From Bacteroidales bacterium (GTDB lineage Bacteria; Bacteroidota; Bacteroidia; Bacteroidales; UBA1556), in contig JAGLDA010000001.1 in assembly GCA_023145955.1 (NCBI GenBank), positions 1-27,650 on the forward strand: a stretch of DNA of 27,650 bases, given 5' to 3'. This document shows positions 8,401-16,342 of the stretch, one piece after another (position 1 is the first letter of the stretch; every line of letters starts with the position of its first letter). The translations under genes and the position numbers were made by a program. The notes below the pieces were generated by a model that saw only the letters and a list, made by a program, of their open reading frames with translations, did not search any database and was not told where the DNA came from.

Positions 8401-9234
8401 TTATTTTATCATCTTCCAAACCCCTGCTACCCACTCATTATCAACTCCGTGATATTGATATTCTAACCCATACTTAGAGGCTTCATTGCTTAATTTTTCA
8501 ATATCAGACTCATAAAAGCCACTTAGGAAAAGTAAATTTTCTTTTTTCATACATTTAGCGTAATGCTTAATGTCATTTAATAGTATATTCCTATTGATAT
8601 TAGCAATTACCAAATCATAGCTTTTTTTATCTAGCAGCTTAGCATCTCCTAGTTTCACATCAACATTGCTTATATTATTTCGCTCAACATTTTCTAGTGC
8701 ATTATTGTATGCCCATTCATCATTATCTATAGCATCTACATGCATAGCACCACGCATAGAAGCAAGAATTGCTAATACGGCAGTACCACTACCCATATCA
8801 AGGATATTGAGTCCTTGCATTTCGTTTTTGAGTATAAGCTTTATCATTTGGGCTGTTGTGGGATGATGTGCTGTACCAAACGACATCTTTGGCTCAATTA
8901 TAATTTCATACTCTACATCAAAAGCCTTGTGAAAAGGTGCTCTTATTGAAACTCTATCTTCAATAATTACAGGAGGATAATTCTCTTCCCATACAGCATT
9001 CCAATTTTGATCTTCTATATAATTAACCTTATAATCAATTGTAAATGCATCTGCCTGCACTACATATAAACTATCAATAGCTTCTTGAGAAAAATTAGGT
9101 TTCTGAATATAGGCTTTTAGTCCTAATTCTGTCTCCTCAAAGCTTTCGTATCCTATCTCTGCAAGCTCTGCCATAAGTATTTCATTAGCAATAGCTACAG
9201 GTTCTACAGTACAATCTAACTCTATATATTCCAT
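8401..9234 (-). CDS. prmA: Ribosomal protein L11 methyltransferase
   Basis: The product has 277 residues. The PrmA family uses S-adenosylmethionine to trimethylate ribosomal protein L11 in the cytoplasm. The N-terminal substrate-recognition part (about 1-90) is followed by the family line SFGTAHHPTTAQM, then the Rossmann methyltransferase glycine loop ILDMGSGTAVLAILASMRGA, acidic residues AIDND that bind the cofactor ribose, and VIANINRNIL at motif IV. It ends GVDNEWVAGVWKM. One oddity is FGTA where PrmA usually has FGTG. It lies between xseB and the large exported protein, with a 247-base gap upstream that holds an inverted repeat and a promoter-like site. No other methyltransferase family fits as well. 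Confidence 0.92.
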   Translation of the reverse strand: MEYIELDCTVEPVAIANEILMAELAEIGYESFEETELGLKAYIQKPNFSQEAIDSLYVVQADAFTIDYKVNYIEDQNWNAVWEENYPPVIIEDRVSIRAPFHKAFDVEYEIIIEPKMSFGTAHHPTTAQMIKLILKNEMQGLNILDMGSGTAVLAILASMRGAMHVDAIDNDEWAYNNALENVERNNISNVDVKLGDAKLLDKKSYDLVIANINRNILLNDIKHYAKCMKKENLLFLSGFYESDIEKLSNEASKYGLEYQYHGVDNEWVAGVWKMIK

Positions 9235-9239
9235 AGTTT

Positions 9240-9247
9240 CAAAATTA
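9240..9247 (-). promoter_or_regulatory. -7 promoter element (TAATTTTG) just before prmA
   Basis: On the minus strand TAATTTTG matches the Bacteroidota -7 consensus TAnnTTTG exactly and ends 5 bases before the prmA ATG. A transcript from it would have almost no leader. No good -33 TTTG sits at the usual distance, so strength is uncertain. Confidence 0.45.
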
Positions 9248-9264
9248 TTATTATTATATCTATT

Positions 9265-9289
9265 ATAAGTATTTATCTCAAATACTTAT
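9265..9289. repeat. Perfect inverted repeat, 10-base arms, 5-base loop
   Basis: ATAAGTATTT and AAATACTTAT flank the loop ATCTC. All ten positions pair. The stem is A/T-rich with one G-C pair, and no T-run follows on either strand, so it is a poor intrinsic terminator. It sits 31 bases upstream of the prmA start, where an operator would lie. The remaining bases 9290-9481 between it and xseB show no gene that I can support. Confidence 0.7.
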
Positions 9290-9481
9290 TAAAAGGTTAT
9301 CACCTATCTTAATTTCACTACTGAATTTGGTGTGAGGTCTATAATTTGCAATCAATTATACAACCTACATAAAACCTTGAAAAGGTGACATAATACGTAT
9401 AATCAGCGCATTCACAAAGAGACTTTAAATCAATAAACGCTTATTCACTAATTCACGCTTAAAAAACTATCTTGACAGTAA

Positions 9482-9688
9482 TTAATTATCTTCCGACATT
9501 TCTTTAATAATCTCAGCAACATCTTCTTCGGTGCTTTTGAGCTTAGATTTACAGTACTTTATTAGAAATGCAGAACGCTTTATTTTCTCCGATAGCTCAT
9601 CTACTGATATTTCGCCGTATTCCATCTCACGCACAAGCTCTTCAAGCTCTAGCATGGCATCATCATATTTTAATTTCTCTTCACTCAT
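9482..9688 (-). CDS. xseB: Exodeoxyribonuclease VII small subunit
   Basis: The product has 68 residues from the ATG at 9688. This start is chosen because it gives the standard XseB N-terminus (MSEEKLKYDDAMLELEELV); a longer in-frame opening would extend through the xseA coding end. The XseB pattern is clear: YDDAMLELEELVREME, then GEISVDELSEKIKRS, then YCKSKLKSTEEDV. XseB is a short helical hairpin, several copies of which bind one XseA to form exonuclease VII, which degrades single-stranded DNA into oligonucleotides. Its start overlaps the xseA stop by 8 bases, the usual translationally coupled arrangement. It ends 247 bases before prmA. Confidence 0.93.
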   Translation of the reverse strand: MSEEKLKYDDAMLELEELVREMEYGEISVDELSEKIKRSAFLIKYCKSKLKSTEEDVAEIIKEMSEDN

Positions 9689-11078
9689 ATCTTTTAATTT
9701 TTGTAATTTCACTTTCAATTTCTCCTGTATAAGTTTTAGTAACAAGCCTATCTCCAATCTTAACTTGCTTAATGTCTGTTACTAATATATTATTTATAGT
9801 ATTATAACTATATCCTTTTTTAAGTAAATTCTCTGGCTTTAATAGTTCAATTTTCTCTTCTACATATTTGAGCTTTTGCTGTTGGCTTACAAACATATTT
9901 TTGGAAATAAAGCTTAATGATTTTGTGTTATTAGATACCTTATGTTCTTCTATTGATAGTCGTTTTTGAATTGAAAAAAGATTTTCATTAGTAATTTTTT
10001 CTATTCTATTATTATTGGAAGTAAGTACAGCTTTGGTGGAGTATATTGTAGATTGCTGTAGCGTTTGTAGTAAACTGTTTTGCTTAACTAGAAGCTCTTT
10101 TGATTTACTTACTACAAAAGAATATCTCTCATTTAGAGTGCTCATCTTATCATTTATATAATCTACTACAAAGCCTTCTACTACACCCTGATAGTCATTA
10201 ATTGTAACTGCGTTATTGCTAAATTTTTGTAATAGCATATAAGCCAAATCTGTTGGAGTAATAGAGTTGTGATTAGAAATCATTTCCACAACAGTTTCGT
10301 TGGAGGAATGGCCAATTCCACTAATTACAGGTATGGGGAAATTAGCAATTTCTGATGCCAGTTTATAATTGTTGTAGCAATCCATTCCCACATCTCCACC
10401 ACCACCTCTAATTATAGCCACAAGATCGAAATGCTCCTTTAGCTTTTCAATTTTTTTAAGTTGCCCAATTATGGTGTTAACAGCTGCATCTCCCTGCAGT
10501 AATGAAGGAAAAAGCATGTGAAAATATTTATATCCCCATGAGTTATTATTAATGATGCTTAAAAAATCTTTATATCCCTTACTAGTTTTATCTGAAATAA
10601 TGGCTACTCTTTGAGGCAATAAAGCTAATTTGAGCTGCTTATTTTTGTCGTATAAATTATTAGTTTTAAGGCGATTAATACAATCAGCTTTAGATTTTGC
10701 CATTACTCCTAATTCATAATCGGCATCAATATCAATAATATTTAATGAGAACCCATATTTAGTATCAAATTTCACCTCTGCCAAGAATAATATATTCATA
10801 TCATCACCAAGGTGCTTGCCTAATTTATCAATAAATTTAGCATTTATTTTATTGTAATTACCTGACCATAAGGTAGTGCGTATTTGAGCCTTTATTGTAC
10901 CATCAGATTTTTCTACCAAATCGGGATAACAATGTCCACTTTTAGGATAGTGATTTAGCTTTATCATTTCAGCTTTTATCCAATAGGGAGTTCTGTAAGC
11001 ACCTTTTATTACGTTACTTACACTCTCAAGTATCTGACTCAAGCTATAATAATTCTTATGAATGCTATTTTCTGACAA
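9681..11078 (-). CDS. xseA: Exodeoxyribonuclease VII large subunit
   Basis: The product has 465 residues, close to the usual 400-460. An N-terminal OB-fold (about 10-105, with YWIKAEMIKLNHYPKSGHCY) binds single-stranded DNA. The catalytic core follows, with RVAIISDKTSKGYKDFL, then AIIRGGGGDVGMDCYNNYKLA and PVISGIGHSSNETVVEMIS, ending TPTDLAYMLL. A coiled-coil region that carries XseB follows, and a short beta C-terminus ends in VKIGDRLVTKTYTGEIESEI. The start is a TTG at 11078: the first internal ATG would remove part of the OB-fold, and no upstream ATG in frame fits the 11-base gap to the DUF2279 gene. It is co-transcribed with xseB. Confidence 0.93.
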   Translation of the reverse strand: MSENSIHKNYYSLSQILESVSNVIKGAYRTPYWIKAEMIKLNHYPKSGHCYPDLVEKSDGTIKAQIRTTLWSGNYNKINAKFIDKLGKHLGDDMNILFLAEVKFDTKYGFSLNIIDIDADYELGVMAKSKADCINRLKTNNLYDKNKQLKLALLPQRVAIISDKTSKGYKDFLSIINNNSWGYKYFHMLFPSLLQGDAAVNTIIGQLKKIEKLKEHFDLVAIIRGGGGDVGMDCYNNYKLASEIANFPIPVISGIGHSSNETVVEMISNHNSITPTDLAYMLLQKFSNNAVTINDYQGVVEGFVVDYINDKMSTLNERYSFVVSKSKELLVKQNSLLQTLQQSTIYSTKAVLTSNNNRIEKITNENLFSIQKRLSIEEHKVSNNTKSLSFISKNMFVSQQQKLKYVEEKIELLKPENLLKKGYSYNTINNILVTDIKQVKIGDRLVTKTYTGEIESEITKIKRYE

Positions 11079-11089
11079 AGTATATACTT

Positions 11090-11998
11090 TTAATAATAAA
11101 TAGGATGAAAAACAGTCCCTTGATTACTGAATTCGATTGCCGGAGCAGGGAATTTAATAAAACTAATAATATTGAAAAAGGATTTTAGAAATTTAGATTT
11201 TGTAGGAATACGAGTCCAATCCACATCCAACGATATATAATATTGGCGATATCGTGGAACATCTGTAATAGGATTTCCTTGCATATCAGCATTAGAGAAT
11301 CCTCCTAACATACCCTCGGCACCATAGCCTGCAGCAATATTAAGCCATTTTGGAAACCATGTATCTTTCTTTATAAAACTGGATATATTTGCACTAAACC
11401 AAATTGATTGACCATTATAATCTTTCAGCATTTGCTCAGGAATTGTGCTACCCAGCAAATCGGGTCTAATTTCTGAATAAGATGTAGTATGAAAGCTATA
11501 TTTCATTGATATACGTTGCTCTTGCCATATAAGTGATTGGCCAATATATAAGATAGAACCACTAGCATTTGCCGCCATATCGCCCCATGAGAAACCCCAG
11601 TTTTTACTATAAGCATCTAGCATTTCTACAGATGAAAGATAAAAGAATCCAAAACTACCTCCATACCAAGTTGATTTCTCATGCGAAACTCCAGACCAGC
11701 GTAATAAATCGTAACCAACCTTGCCCAAGTAATAAGAAGTGCCCATATGACCTAGCTTATCTACTTGACACCACTCGGCATTATCATTAAAAGTATGCCA
11801 ACTGCTTTGGTCATAATTTGAATACCATGCAGAATGAAGACCTATAATAGTACCTGCCCAAAAAACACCTCCAATAGCCGATACAGTATACATTTTGTTT
11901 TTACTAAAAACAGTATCTACAGGCATAATTTGAGCTTTAGTAATACTTGAGATAAGCATTAATAAGACTAAAATTAATATATTGGCTTTATATTTCAA
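11090..11998 (-). CDS. DUF2279 family predicted envelope protein
   Basis: The product has 302 residues. The TTG at 11998 gives a complete signal peptide (about 1-22, ending SSITKAQ), while the first ATG (residue 14) would cut it in half, so TTG is preferred. The body is rich in aromatic residues, with WHTFNDNAEWCQVDKLGHMG and a glycine-rich SWGDMAANASGSILYIGQ. These are features I associate with DUF2279, an uncharacterised periplasmic/outer-membrane family of Bacteroidota and Proteobacteria. The short hydrophobic segments look amphipathic or barrel-like rather than like inner-membrane helices. It lies between the FAH-family hydrolase and xseA, with gaps of 36 and 11 bases. The molecular role is unknown. 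Confidence 0.75.
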   Translation of the reverse strand: MKYKANILILVLLMLISSITKAQIMPVDTVFSKNKMYTVSAIGGVFWAGTIIGLHSAWYSNYDQSSWHTFNDNAEWCQVDKLGHMGTSYYLGKVGYDLLRWSGVSHEKSTWYGGSFGFFYLSSVEMLDAYSKNWGFSWGDMAANASGSILYIGQSLIWQEQRISMKYSFHTTSYSEIRPDLLGSTIPEQMLKDYNGQSIWFSANISSFIKKDTWFPKWLNIAAGYGAEGMLGGFSNADMQGNPITDVPRYRQYYISLDVDWTRIPTKSKFLKSFFNIISFIKFPAPAIEFSNQGTVFHPIYY

Positions 11999-12034
11999 GT
12001 TAAAAAAACAATTAATGTGCTAAATTAGAGATTC

Positions 12035-12646
12035 TTATTTAATTTTAGTGGTAAGCATTAGTTTATCACCAATAAATGCTTCAAGAGTATCCCCTATTTC
12101 TATTGGACCAACTCCTGCAGGTGTTCCTGTATATATAAGATCACCTATTTTGAGGGTAATAAATTGTGAAACATAGGCGATAATTTTATCGATTGGGAAT
12201 AACATATCAGTACTTATTCCTTCTTGAGTGAGTTCGCCATTTTTTTTCATGCTAAATTTAATCTCTTCTTTACTACTAAATTCTGCAATTGGTATAAACT
12301 CACTTATTGGTGCTGAGCCATCAAAACTCTTAGCTGGCTCCCAAGGTAAACCCTTGGCTTTGAACTCACTTTGCAAATCTCTAGCTGTAAAATCAAAGCC
12401 TATTCCTATTGCATCGTAATATGTATGAGCAAATTTCTCATCAATATACTTACCAACTTTATGAATTCTATATACTAATTCAGTTTCAAAATGTATTTCA
12501 TTTGAGAATTCTGGATGAAAGAAATCCTTATTTTTTGTAAGCAATGATGTTTGTGGCTTCATAAACCATACTGGTATTTCAGGAATAGGGTTATTTAACT
12601 CCTTTGCATGATTAATGTAATTTCTTCCAATACAAATTATTTTCAT
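12035..12646 (-). CDS. Fumarylacetoacetate hydrolase (FAH) family protein
   Basis: The product has 203 residues, the compact single-domain form of the FAH superfamily. It starts with the family line MKIICIGRNYINHAKELNN, then has the metal-ligand line HFETELVYRIHKVGKYI (Glu-x-Glu), an Asp in IGFDFTARDLQ, the substrate loop GLPWEPAKSFDGSAPISEFI, and the C-terminal LIYTGTPAGVGPIEIGDTLEA. Members hydrolyse C-C bonds of acylpyruvates, tautomerise or decarboxylate oxaloacetate, or act in aromatic breakdown. The sequence alone does not decide between these, and no aromatic-degradation genes lie nearby. A housekeeping role such as oxaloacetate keto-enol clean-up is possible but inferred. It is in a tight minus-strand run. 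Confidence 0.9.
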   Translation of the reverse strand: MKIICIGRNYINHAKELNNPIPEIPVWFMKPQTSLLTKNKDFFHPEFSNEIHFETELVYRIHKVGKYIDEKFAHTYYDAIGIGFDFTARDLQSEFKAKGLPWEPAKSFDGSAPISEFIPIAEFSSKEEIKFSMKKNGELTQEGISTDMLFPIDKIIAYVSQFITLKIGDLIYTGTPAGVGPIEIGDTLEAFIGDKLMLTTKIK

Positions 12647-12682
12647 CTTTACTTTTTTTTATAATTATTAATATTGTAAACT

Positions 12683-13507
12683 CTATTTCTTCTGTATTAT
12701 TTTAAACTTATTTAGGCTTCCATTAAAAATATTGAAGTCAACATATTCATCAATTCCTGGTACTGTAGAACTGTGCGAAAATTGCCATATAACCCAATTT
12801 TGTTGCTTTGGTGGTGACTTTAATAACCTTGATAACCAAAGGGAATAGCCAGCAAACTCTTGGGCTCTAAAATATTGATTATAAAACGACTGATTAGTAT
12901 ATAAAATAGGTTTCATTTTATAATGCGACTCCATTAGCTTCAAACATTGTAAAACTTTATTTCTATATTCCTGAACATTGAGTAAACTCTCCTCTTCTAC
13001 ATCGAGCATTGGTGGCAGGTCTCCTTTTTCTAATTTTACATTCTTAAAAAAGTTCTCCATTTGAGTACTGCTTTTAGTATTGGGGTCAAAAAAGTGATAA
13101 GCTCCTCTAATGAAACCATGCTTTTTTGAGTTTATCCAATTAATATCATATCTATTATCAATCCAATTATCAGATTCTGTGGCTTTTATATATATAAAAT
13201 CTATCTTATGATAACGAAATTTGAAATTGCTTAAAACAGACCAGTTTATTACTCCTTGGTGTCGTGAAATATCAATGCCATACACCTCTCCATCAGGAAC
13301 ATATACATGAGTATAAAGGTTGGTAGTTTTATTAGATACCGGAACTTGCTTTAACTTTTTAAAACTTATAATTTTATGATAAGCCAAACGAGTATAATAA
13401 GTAATTGGTTTTTTGTAAATAATATAAAAAGAAACTAACAAAACTAAAGCAGAAATCGAGATAACGATCCAGTTTTTAATTTTTCTATTATTAGCCTTTT
13501 TTCTCAT
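12683..13507 (-). CDS. Membrane-anchored GH25 muramidase (lysozyme family)
   Basis: The product has 274 residues. A basic N-terminus and one transmembrane helix (about 13-31) act as an uncleaved anchor, and a linker follows. The glycoside hydrolase family 25 barrel starts at about residue 72 with EVYGIDISRHQGVINW. Other GH25 marks are DFIYIKATES, GFIRGAYHFFDP, and the acidic active-site strand LPPMLDVEEE (about 165-170), followed by PILYTNQSFYNQYF and the tryptophan-rich NWVIWQFSHS. GH25 enzymes cleave the beta-1,4 bond between N-acetylmuramic acid and N-acetylglucosamine of peptidoglycan. The domain is predicted to sit in the periplasm, so cell-wall remodelling is likely. It is separated by 13 bases from the exonuclease gene upstream. 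Confidence 0.92.
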   Translation of the reverse strand: MRKKANNRKIKNWIVISISALVLLVSFYIIYKKPITYYTRLAYHKIISFKKLKQVPVSNKTTNLYTHVYVPDGEVYGIDISRHQGVINWSVLSNFKFRYHKIDFIYIKATESDNWIDNRYDINWINSKKHGFIRGAYHFFDPNTKSSTQMENFFKNVKLEKGDLPPMLDVEEESLLNVQEYRNKVLQCLKLMESHYKMKPILYTNQSFYNQYFRAQEFAGYSLWLSRLLKSPPKQQNWVIWQFSHSSTVPGIDEYVDFNIFNGSLNKFKIIQKK

Positions 13508-13520
13508 TACAAAACTTAAT

Positions 13521-14330
13521 TTACTGCTTATTAAAACCTTGAAGTTTAATTTCTGTTAATACTTTTTTGGTATAAGCAGGAAAATCTGCTTTAATCATCC
13601 AATTATAATAATTTGGCTCTTTTTCCAAAACATCAGTAACTTTTCTTCCTTTATGCTTTCCAAAATTAAATACTACAGCATTATTTTCATCATAAATAAT
13701 TTGCCCTGCTAAATCCACATTACGACTAAATGTAGCAAATTCTGCAAGTTTTTTCATATCATTTACCACAGGAAAAGTTAAATTCCCATTTTTATCTTCA
13801 TAAGGAATCTCTTTATATCGATCAAGCTGAGCTTTAAATACATCATATGTTGCTTGCACATCAGCCATGGCAGCATGTGCATTTTCCATCTTTTTATTAA
13901 GGTAAAATTTGTAAGCAGCAGACAAAGAACGTTGTTCCATTTTCATAAATATAGTTTGAACATCAATAAGCTTTCTGTTCTTCATATCAAAATCTATATC
14001 GGCTCTTAAAAATTCCTCAGCTAAAAGTGGCACATCAAATCTGTTGGAGTTGTAGCCAGCAAGGTCAGCATTCTCAAAGAATTGTATTAATTCAGGAGCA
14101 AACTCCTTAAAAGTAGGCATATCTTTTACATCTTCATCAAATATACCATGAATATTAGATGTTTGCCTGGGGATTTTAATACCTGGATTAATTCTTTGCT
14201 CTAACTTTAGCTCAGCACCATTGGGCATTACTTTTATTGCTCCAATTTCTACTATTCTATCTCTTGCAGCATTTATTCCTGTGGTTTCTAAATCAAAAAA
14301 TATTATTGGTTTACCTAGTTCTAGCTCCAT
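13521..14330 (-). CDS. DnaQ-like 3'-5' exonuclease with C-terminal DUF3820-type domain
   Basis: The product has 269 residues. The DEDDh exonuclease motifs are all present: Exo I FFDLETTG (Asp13, Glu15), Exo II LAGYNSNRFDVPLLAEE, and Exo III HAAMADVQATYDV (His and Asp at about 150-155). This is the fold of the DNA polymerase III epsilon proofreading subunit, but many stand-alone relatives act in repair or RNA trimming. A second small region at about 215-260 (VVFNFGKHKGRKVTDVLEKE, then NYYNWMIKADFP) resembles DUF3820, a small domain often attached to such exonucleases. It is the first gene of an eight-gene minus-strand run and is divergent from the helicase gene. Which role it has, replication proofreading or repair, is not shown. 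Confidence 0.88.
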   Translation of the reverse strand: MELELGKPIIFFDLETTGINAARDRIVEIGAIKVMPNGAELKLEQRINPGIKIPRQTSNIHGIFDEDVKDMPTFKEFAPELIQFFENADLAGYNSNRFDVPLLAEEFLRADIDFDMKNRKLIDVQTIFMKMEQRSLSAAYKFYLNKKMENAHAAMADVQATYDVFKAQLDRYKEIPYEDKNGNLTFPVVNDMKKLAEFATFSRNVDLAGQIIYDENNAVVFNFGKHKGRKVTDVLEKEPNYYNWMIKADFPAYTKKVLTEIKLQGFNKQ

Positions 14331-14464
14331 TTTTTCTTCTATTAATTATTTTTTTTCTACTTCATAAACAATATGTAAAGGTATAATAATATAAGGTAGA
14401 TTTTACCCTAAATTACAACATTAATTATTAAAATTACATAGGTTTTTCATTGAATAAAAAAAAC

Positions 14465-14472
14465 TACTTTTG
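14465..14472 (+). promoter_or_regulatory. -7 promoter element (TACTTTTG) just before the helicase
   Basis: TACTTTTG matches the Bacteroidota -7 consensus TAnnTTTG exactly and ends 4 bases before the ATG at 14477. A transcript from here would be leaderless or nearly so. This also argues against the upstream TTG at 14450 as the start codon. No clear -33 TTTG was found. Confidence 0.45.
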
Positions 14473-14476
14473 TTTA

Positions 14477-16153
14477 ATGACATTTGACGATTTTAATTTC
14501 CACGAAGGCATATCAGACGCCTTGTTTTATACGGGTTTTAAGAACCCTACTCCTATTCAACAACAGGCAATTCCAAAGATAATGGAAGGCATTGATTTAT
14601 TGGCTACAGCCCAGACAGGCACAGGGAAAACGGCAGCATTTATGCTTCCTGTTTTAAATAAACTTGCTGAAAATCCCTGCAATCATATCGATACTTTAGT
14701 GGTTGTTCCTACTCGAGAGTTGGCATTACAGATAGACCAAGAAATACAAGCATTCTCTTATTATGCTGATGCATCGAGCATAGCCATTTATGGTGGTGGT
14801 GACGGAAATGAGTTTAATGACCAACGTGCTGCCATAAAAAATGGCGTAAATATTATTGTTGCTACCCCAGGGAAATTAATTTCTCATTTAAATATGGGTT
14901 ATGTGGATTTATCTAATCTCAAGCATTTTATTCTAGACGAAGCAGATAGAATGCTTGATATGGGATTTATGGAAGACCTAAACAAAATAATGAAGCACCT
15001 TCCAGAAAAGCGTCAGAACTTAATGTTTAGCGCCACCATGCCATCTGACATAAATAAGCTAGCTGCCAAGATGCTACATAATCATTTTGAGATTAAAATA
15101 GCCATTTCGAAGCCTGCAGCAGGTGTAAAGCAATCTAAATATGAAGTATATGATACTCAGAAAATTCCTTTAATAATTGATATTATAAAAGAGAGGAAAG
15201 ATTATAATAGTATTCTAATTTTTACTTCAACAAAAAAGAAAGTATCAGAAGTTAGTCGTGCTCTTATTCGCAATAAAGTGCCCGCAAAGGCTATCTCTTC
15301 CGATTTTGATCAGAAAGAGCGAGAGGCTGTATTACTTTCTTTTAGAAGCAAGAAAACCAAAGTGCTTGTGGCTACTGATGTGCTAAGCCGAGGAATAGAT
15401 ATTAAGGATATAAATTTGGTAATAAACTATGATGTACCTGGTGATGCTGAGGACTATGTGCATAGGATTGGCCGTACTGCACGTGCTGAAACCAAAGGCG
15501 AGGCTATTACTCTTGTGAATAAAGATGATGAGTATAAAATGGTTCGCATCGAAAGGCTTATTGAGAAAAAAGTAGATAAAATAGAACTTGACAAAGAATT
15601 AGGTAATGCTCCTAACTTCAAAACAGATGGTAAGAAATCTTTCAGTAAAAATTCTGGAGGACATGGAAGAGGAAAAGGATCAACTGGTAATAACTCTGGA
15701 GGAAAAGGAAAAACCTACTCAAAAACTTCTGGAAATAAAAGGAAGCCTGAAGGAGAACGAGGACCTATCGACAAAAATGCAGAAGGAAAAGATACGAGAA
15801 AAAAGAGAGGTGATGTAAAACCTGCCAATTATAAAAAGAAAAACAATAATAAGCCACGTGCTAATGCTAAGAAAGAAGAAGGGCAAAAATCTATAGATAA
15901 AAACGCAGAAGGAAAAATTGCGAAAAAAAAGAGAGACGATGTAAAACCTGCTAACTATAAAAAGAAAAATAATAATAAGCCACGTGATAATAAGGCTAAA
16001 GGAAATTTCGATAAAAAACTAAAAGAAGGTAGTAAAGATATAGCTAAGGTTGATATTAAGAATAAGAATAATAGCTCTAAAAATACTGAAACTAAACCTT
16101 CTACAAAAAAGAAATCTTTCTTTAATTTTTTTAGAAAGAAGAAATCTGAGTAA
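14477..16153 (+). CDS. DEAD-box ATP-dependent RNA helicase with basic repeat tail
   Basis: The product has 558 residues from the ATG at 14477, which gives the usual N-terminus MTFDDFNFHEGISDAL; an in-frame TTG at 14450 would add nine atypical residues. All helicase motifs are present in order: Q motif (PTPIQQQAIP), I (AQTGTGKT), Ia (PTRELA), II (DEAD), III (SAT), V (ATDVLSRGIDI) and VI (HRIGRTAR). It resembles the RhlE type, cytoplasmic helicases that act on ribosome assembly and RNA turnover. After about residue 375 comes a Lys/Gly/Asn-rich tail of roughly 180 residues, with a 42-residue unit present twice, likely an RNA-binding disordered extension. It is divergent from the exonuclease run and convergent with aroA. 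Confidence 0.93.
   Translation: MTFDDFNFHEGISDALFYTGFKNPTPIQQQAIPKIMEGIDLLATAQTGTGKTAAFMLPVLNKLAENPCNHIDTLVVVPTRELALQIDQEIQAFSYYADASSIAIYGGGDGNEFNDQRAAIKNGVNIIVATPGKLISHLNMGYVDLSNLKHFILDEADRMLDMGFMEDLNKIMKHLPEKRQNLMFSATMPSDINKLAAKMLHNHFEIKIAISKPAAGVKQSKYEVYDTQKIPLIIDIIKERKDYNSILIFTSTKKKVSEVSRALIRNKVPAKAISSDFDQKEREAVLLSFRSKKTKVLVATDVLSRGIDIKDINLVINYDVPGDAEDYVHRIGRTARAETKGEAITLVNKDDEYKMVRIERLIEKKVDKIELDKELGNAPNFKTDGKKSFSKNSGGHGRGKGSTGNNSGGKGKTYSKTSGNKRKPEGERGPIDKNAEGKDTRKKRGDVKPANYKKKNNNKPRANAKKEEGQKSIDKNAEGKIAKKKRDDVKPANYKKKNNNKPRDNKAKGNFDKKLKEGSKDIAKVDIKNKNNSSKNTETKPSTKKKSFFNFFRKKKSE
15767..15985 (+). repeat. Tandem 126-base (42-codon) repeat in the helicase tail
   Basis: Two copies start at 15767 and 15893, exactly 126 bases apart and in frame. 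The conserved part of each is about 31 codons (15767-15859 and 15893-15985), reading IDKNAEGK, then KKR.DVKPANYKKKNNNKPR. The last 11 codons of the unit differ. The DNA copies differ at scattered, often third-codon positions, so the duplication is not recent. Confidence 0.85.
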
Positions 16154-16238
16154 GTTTTTATAAAGACTAAAACGAAACATCTATAATGTTGCTTCTATTT
16201 ATTCAGATACAAATTTTACTATTAAATATATTTAAGTC

Positions 16239-16301
16239 ATGCGATTATACTTTTTAATTCTAATTCTCCTAATTAGTATGGGAGCATACGCAGGCTGCTA
16301 A
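16239..16301 (+). other. Signal-peptide-only micro-ORF, possible gene relic
   Basis: An ATG frame of 20 codons encodes a basic start (MRLY), a hydrophobic core of about 10 residues, and the ending MGAYAGC directly before TAA. That is a complete signal peptide with a near-lipobox (YAGC) and no mature protein. A one-base shift in the last codons would instead read AYAQAAKNNYSIGSLKI before a stop, which looks like a Sec cleavage site with a short mature part. So this may be the frameshifted 5' end of a lost secreted-protein gene. No promoter match was seen. It lies in the 189-base convergent gap between the helicase and aroA. Confidence 0.3.
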
Positions 16302-16342
16302 AAATAATTATTCAATAGGGAGTCTCAAGATTTAGCCATTAT

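Noticed and set aside
9282..9356. Short minus-strand frame in the prmA upstream gap ending in EIKIGDNLLISI, similar in a few residues to the XseA C-terminus (VKIGDRLV)
   Set aside because: Only about six residues match, with a stop about 25 codons upstream; too little to claim a duplicated xseA tail.
9689..9757. Extended N-terminus for XseB
   Set aside because: The extension falls inside xseA coding sequence and has no similarity to XseB; the ATG at 9688 gives the standard family start.
15606..15818. Overlapping plus-strand frame within the helicase tail
   Set aside because: Alternative frame of Lys/Gly-rich low-complexity DNA, without a start context or family signal.
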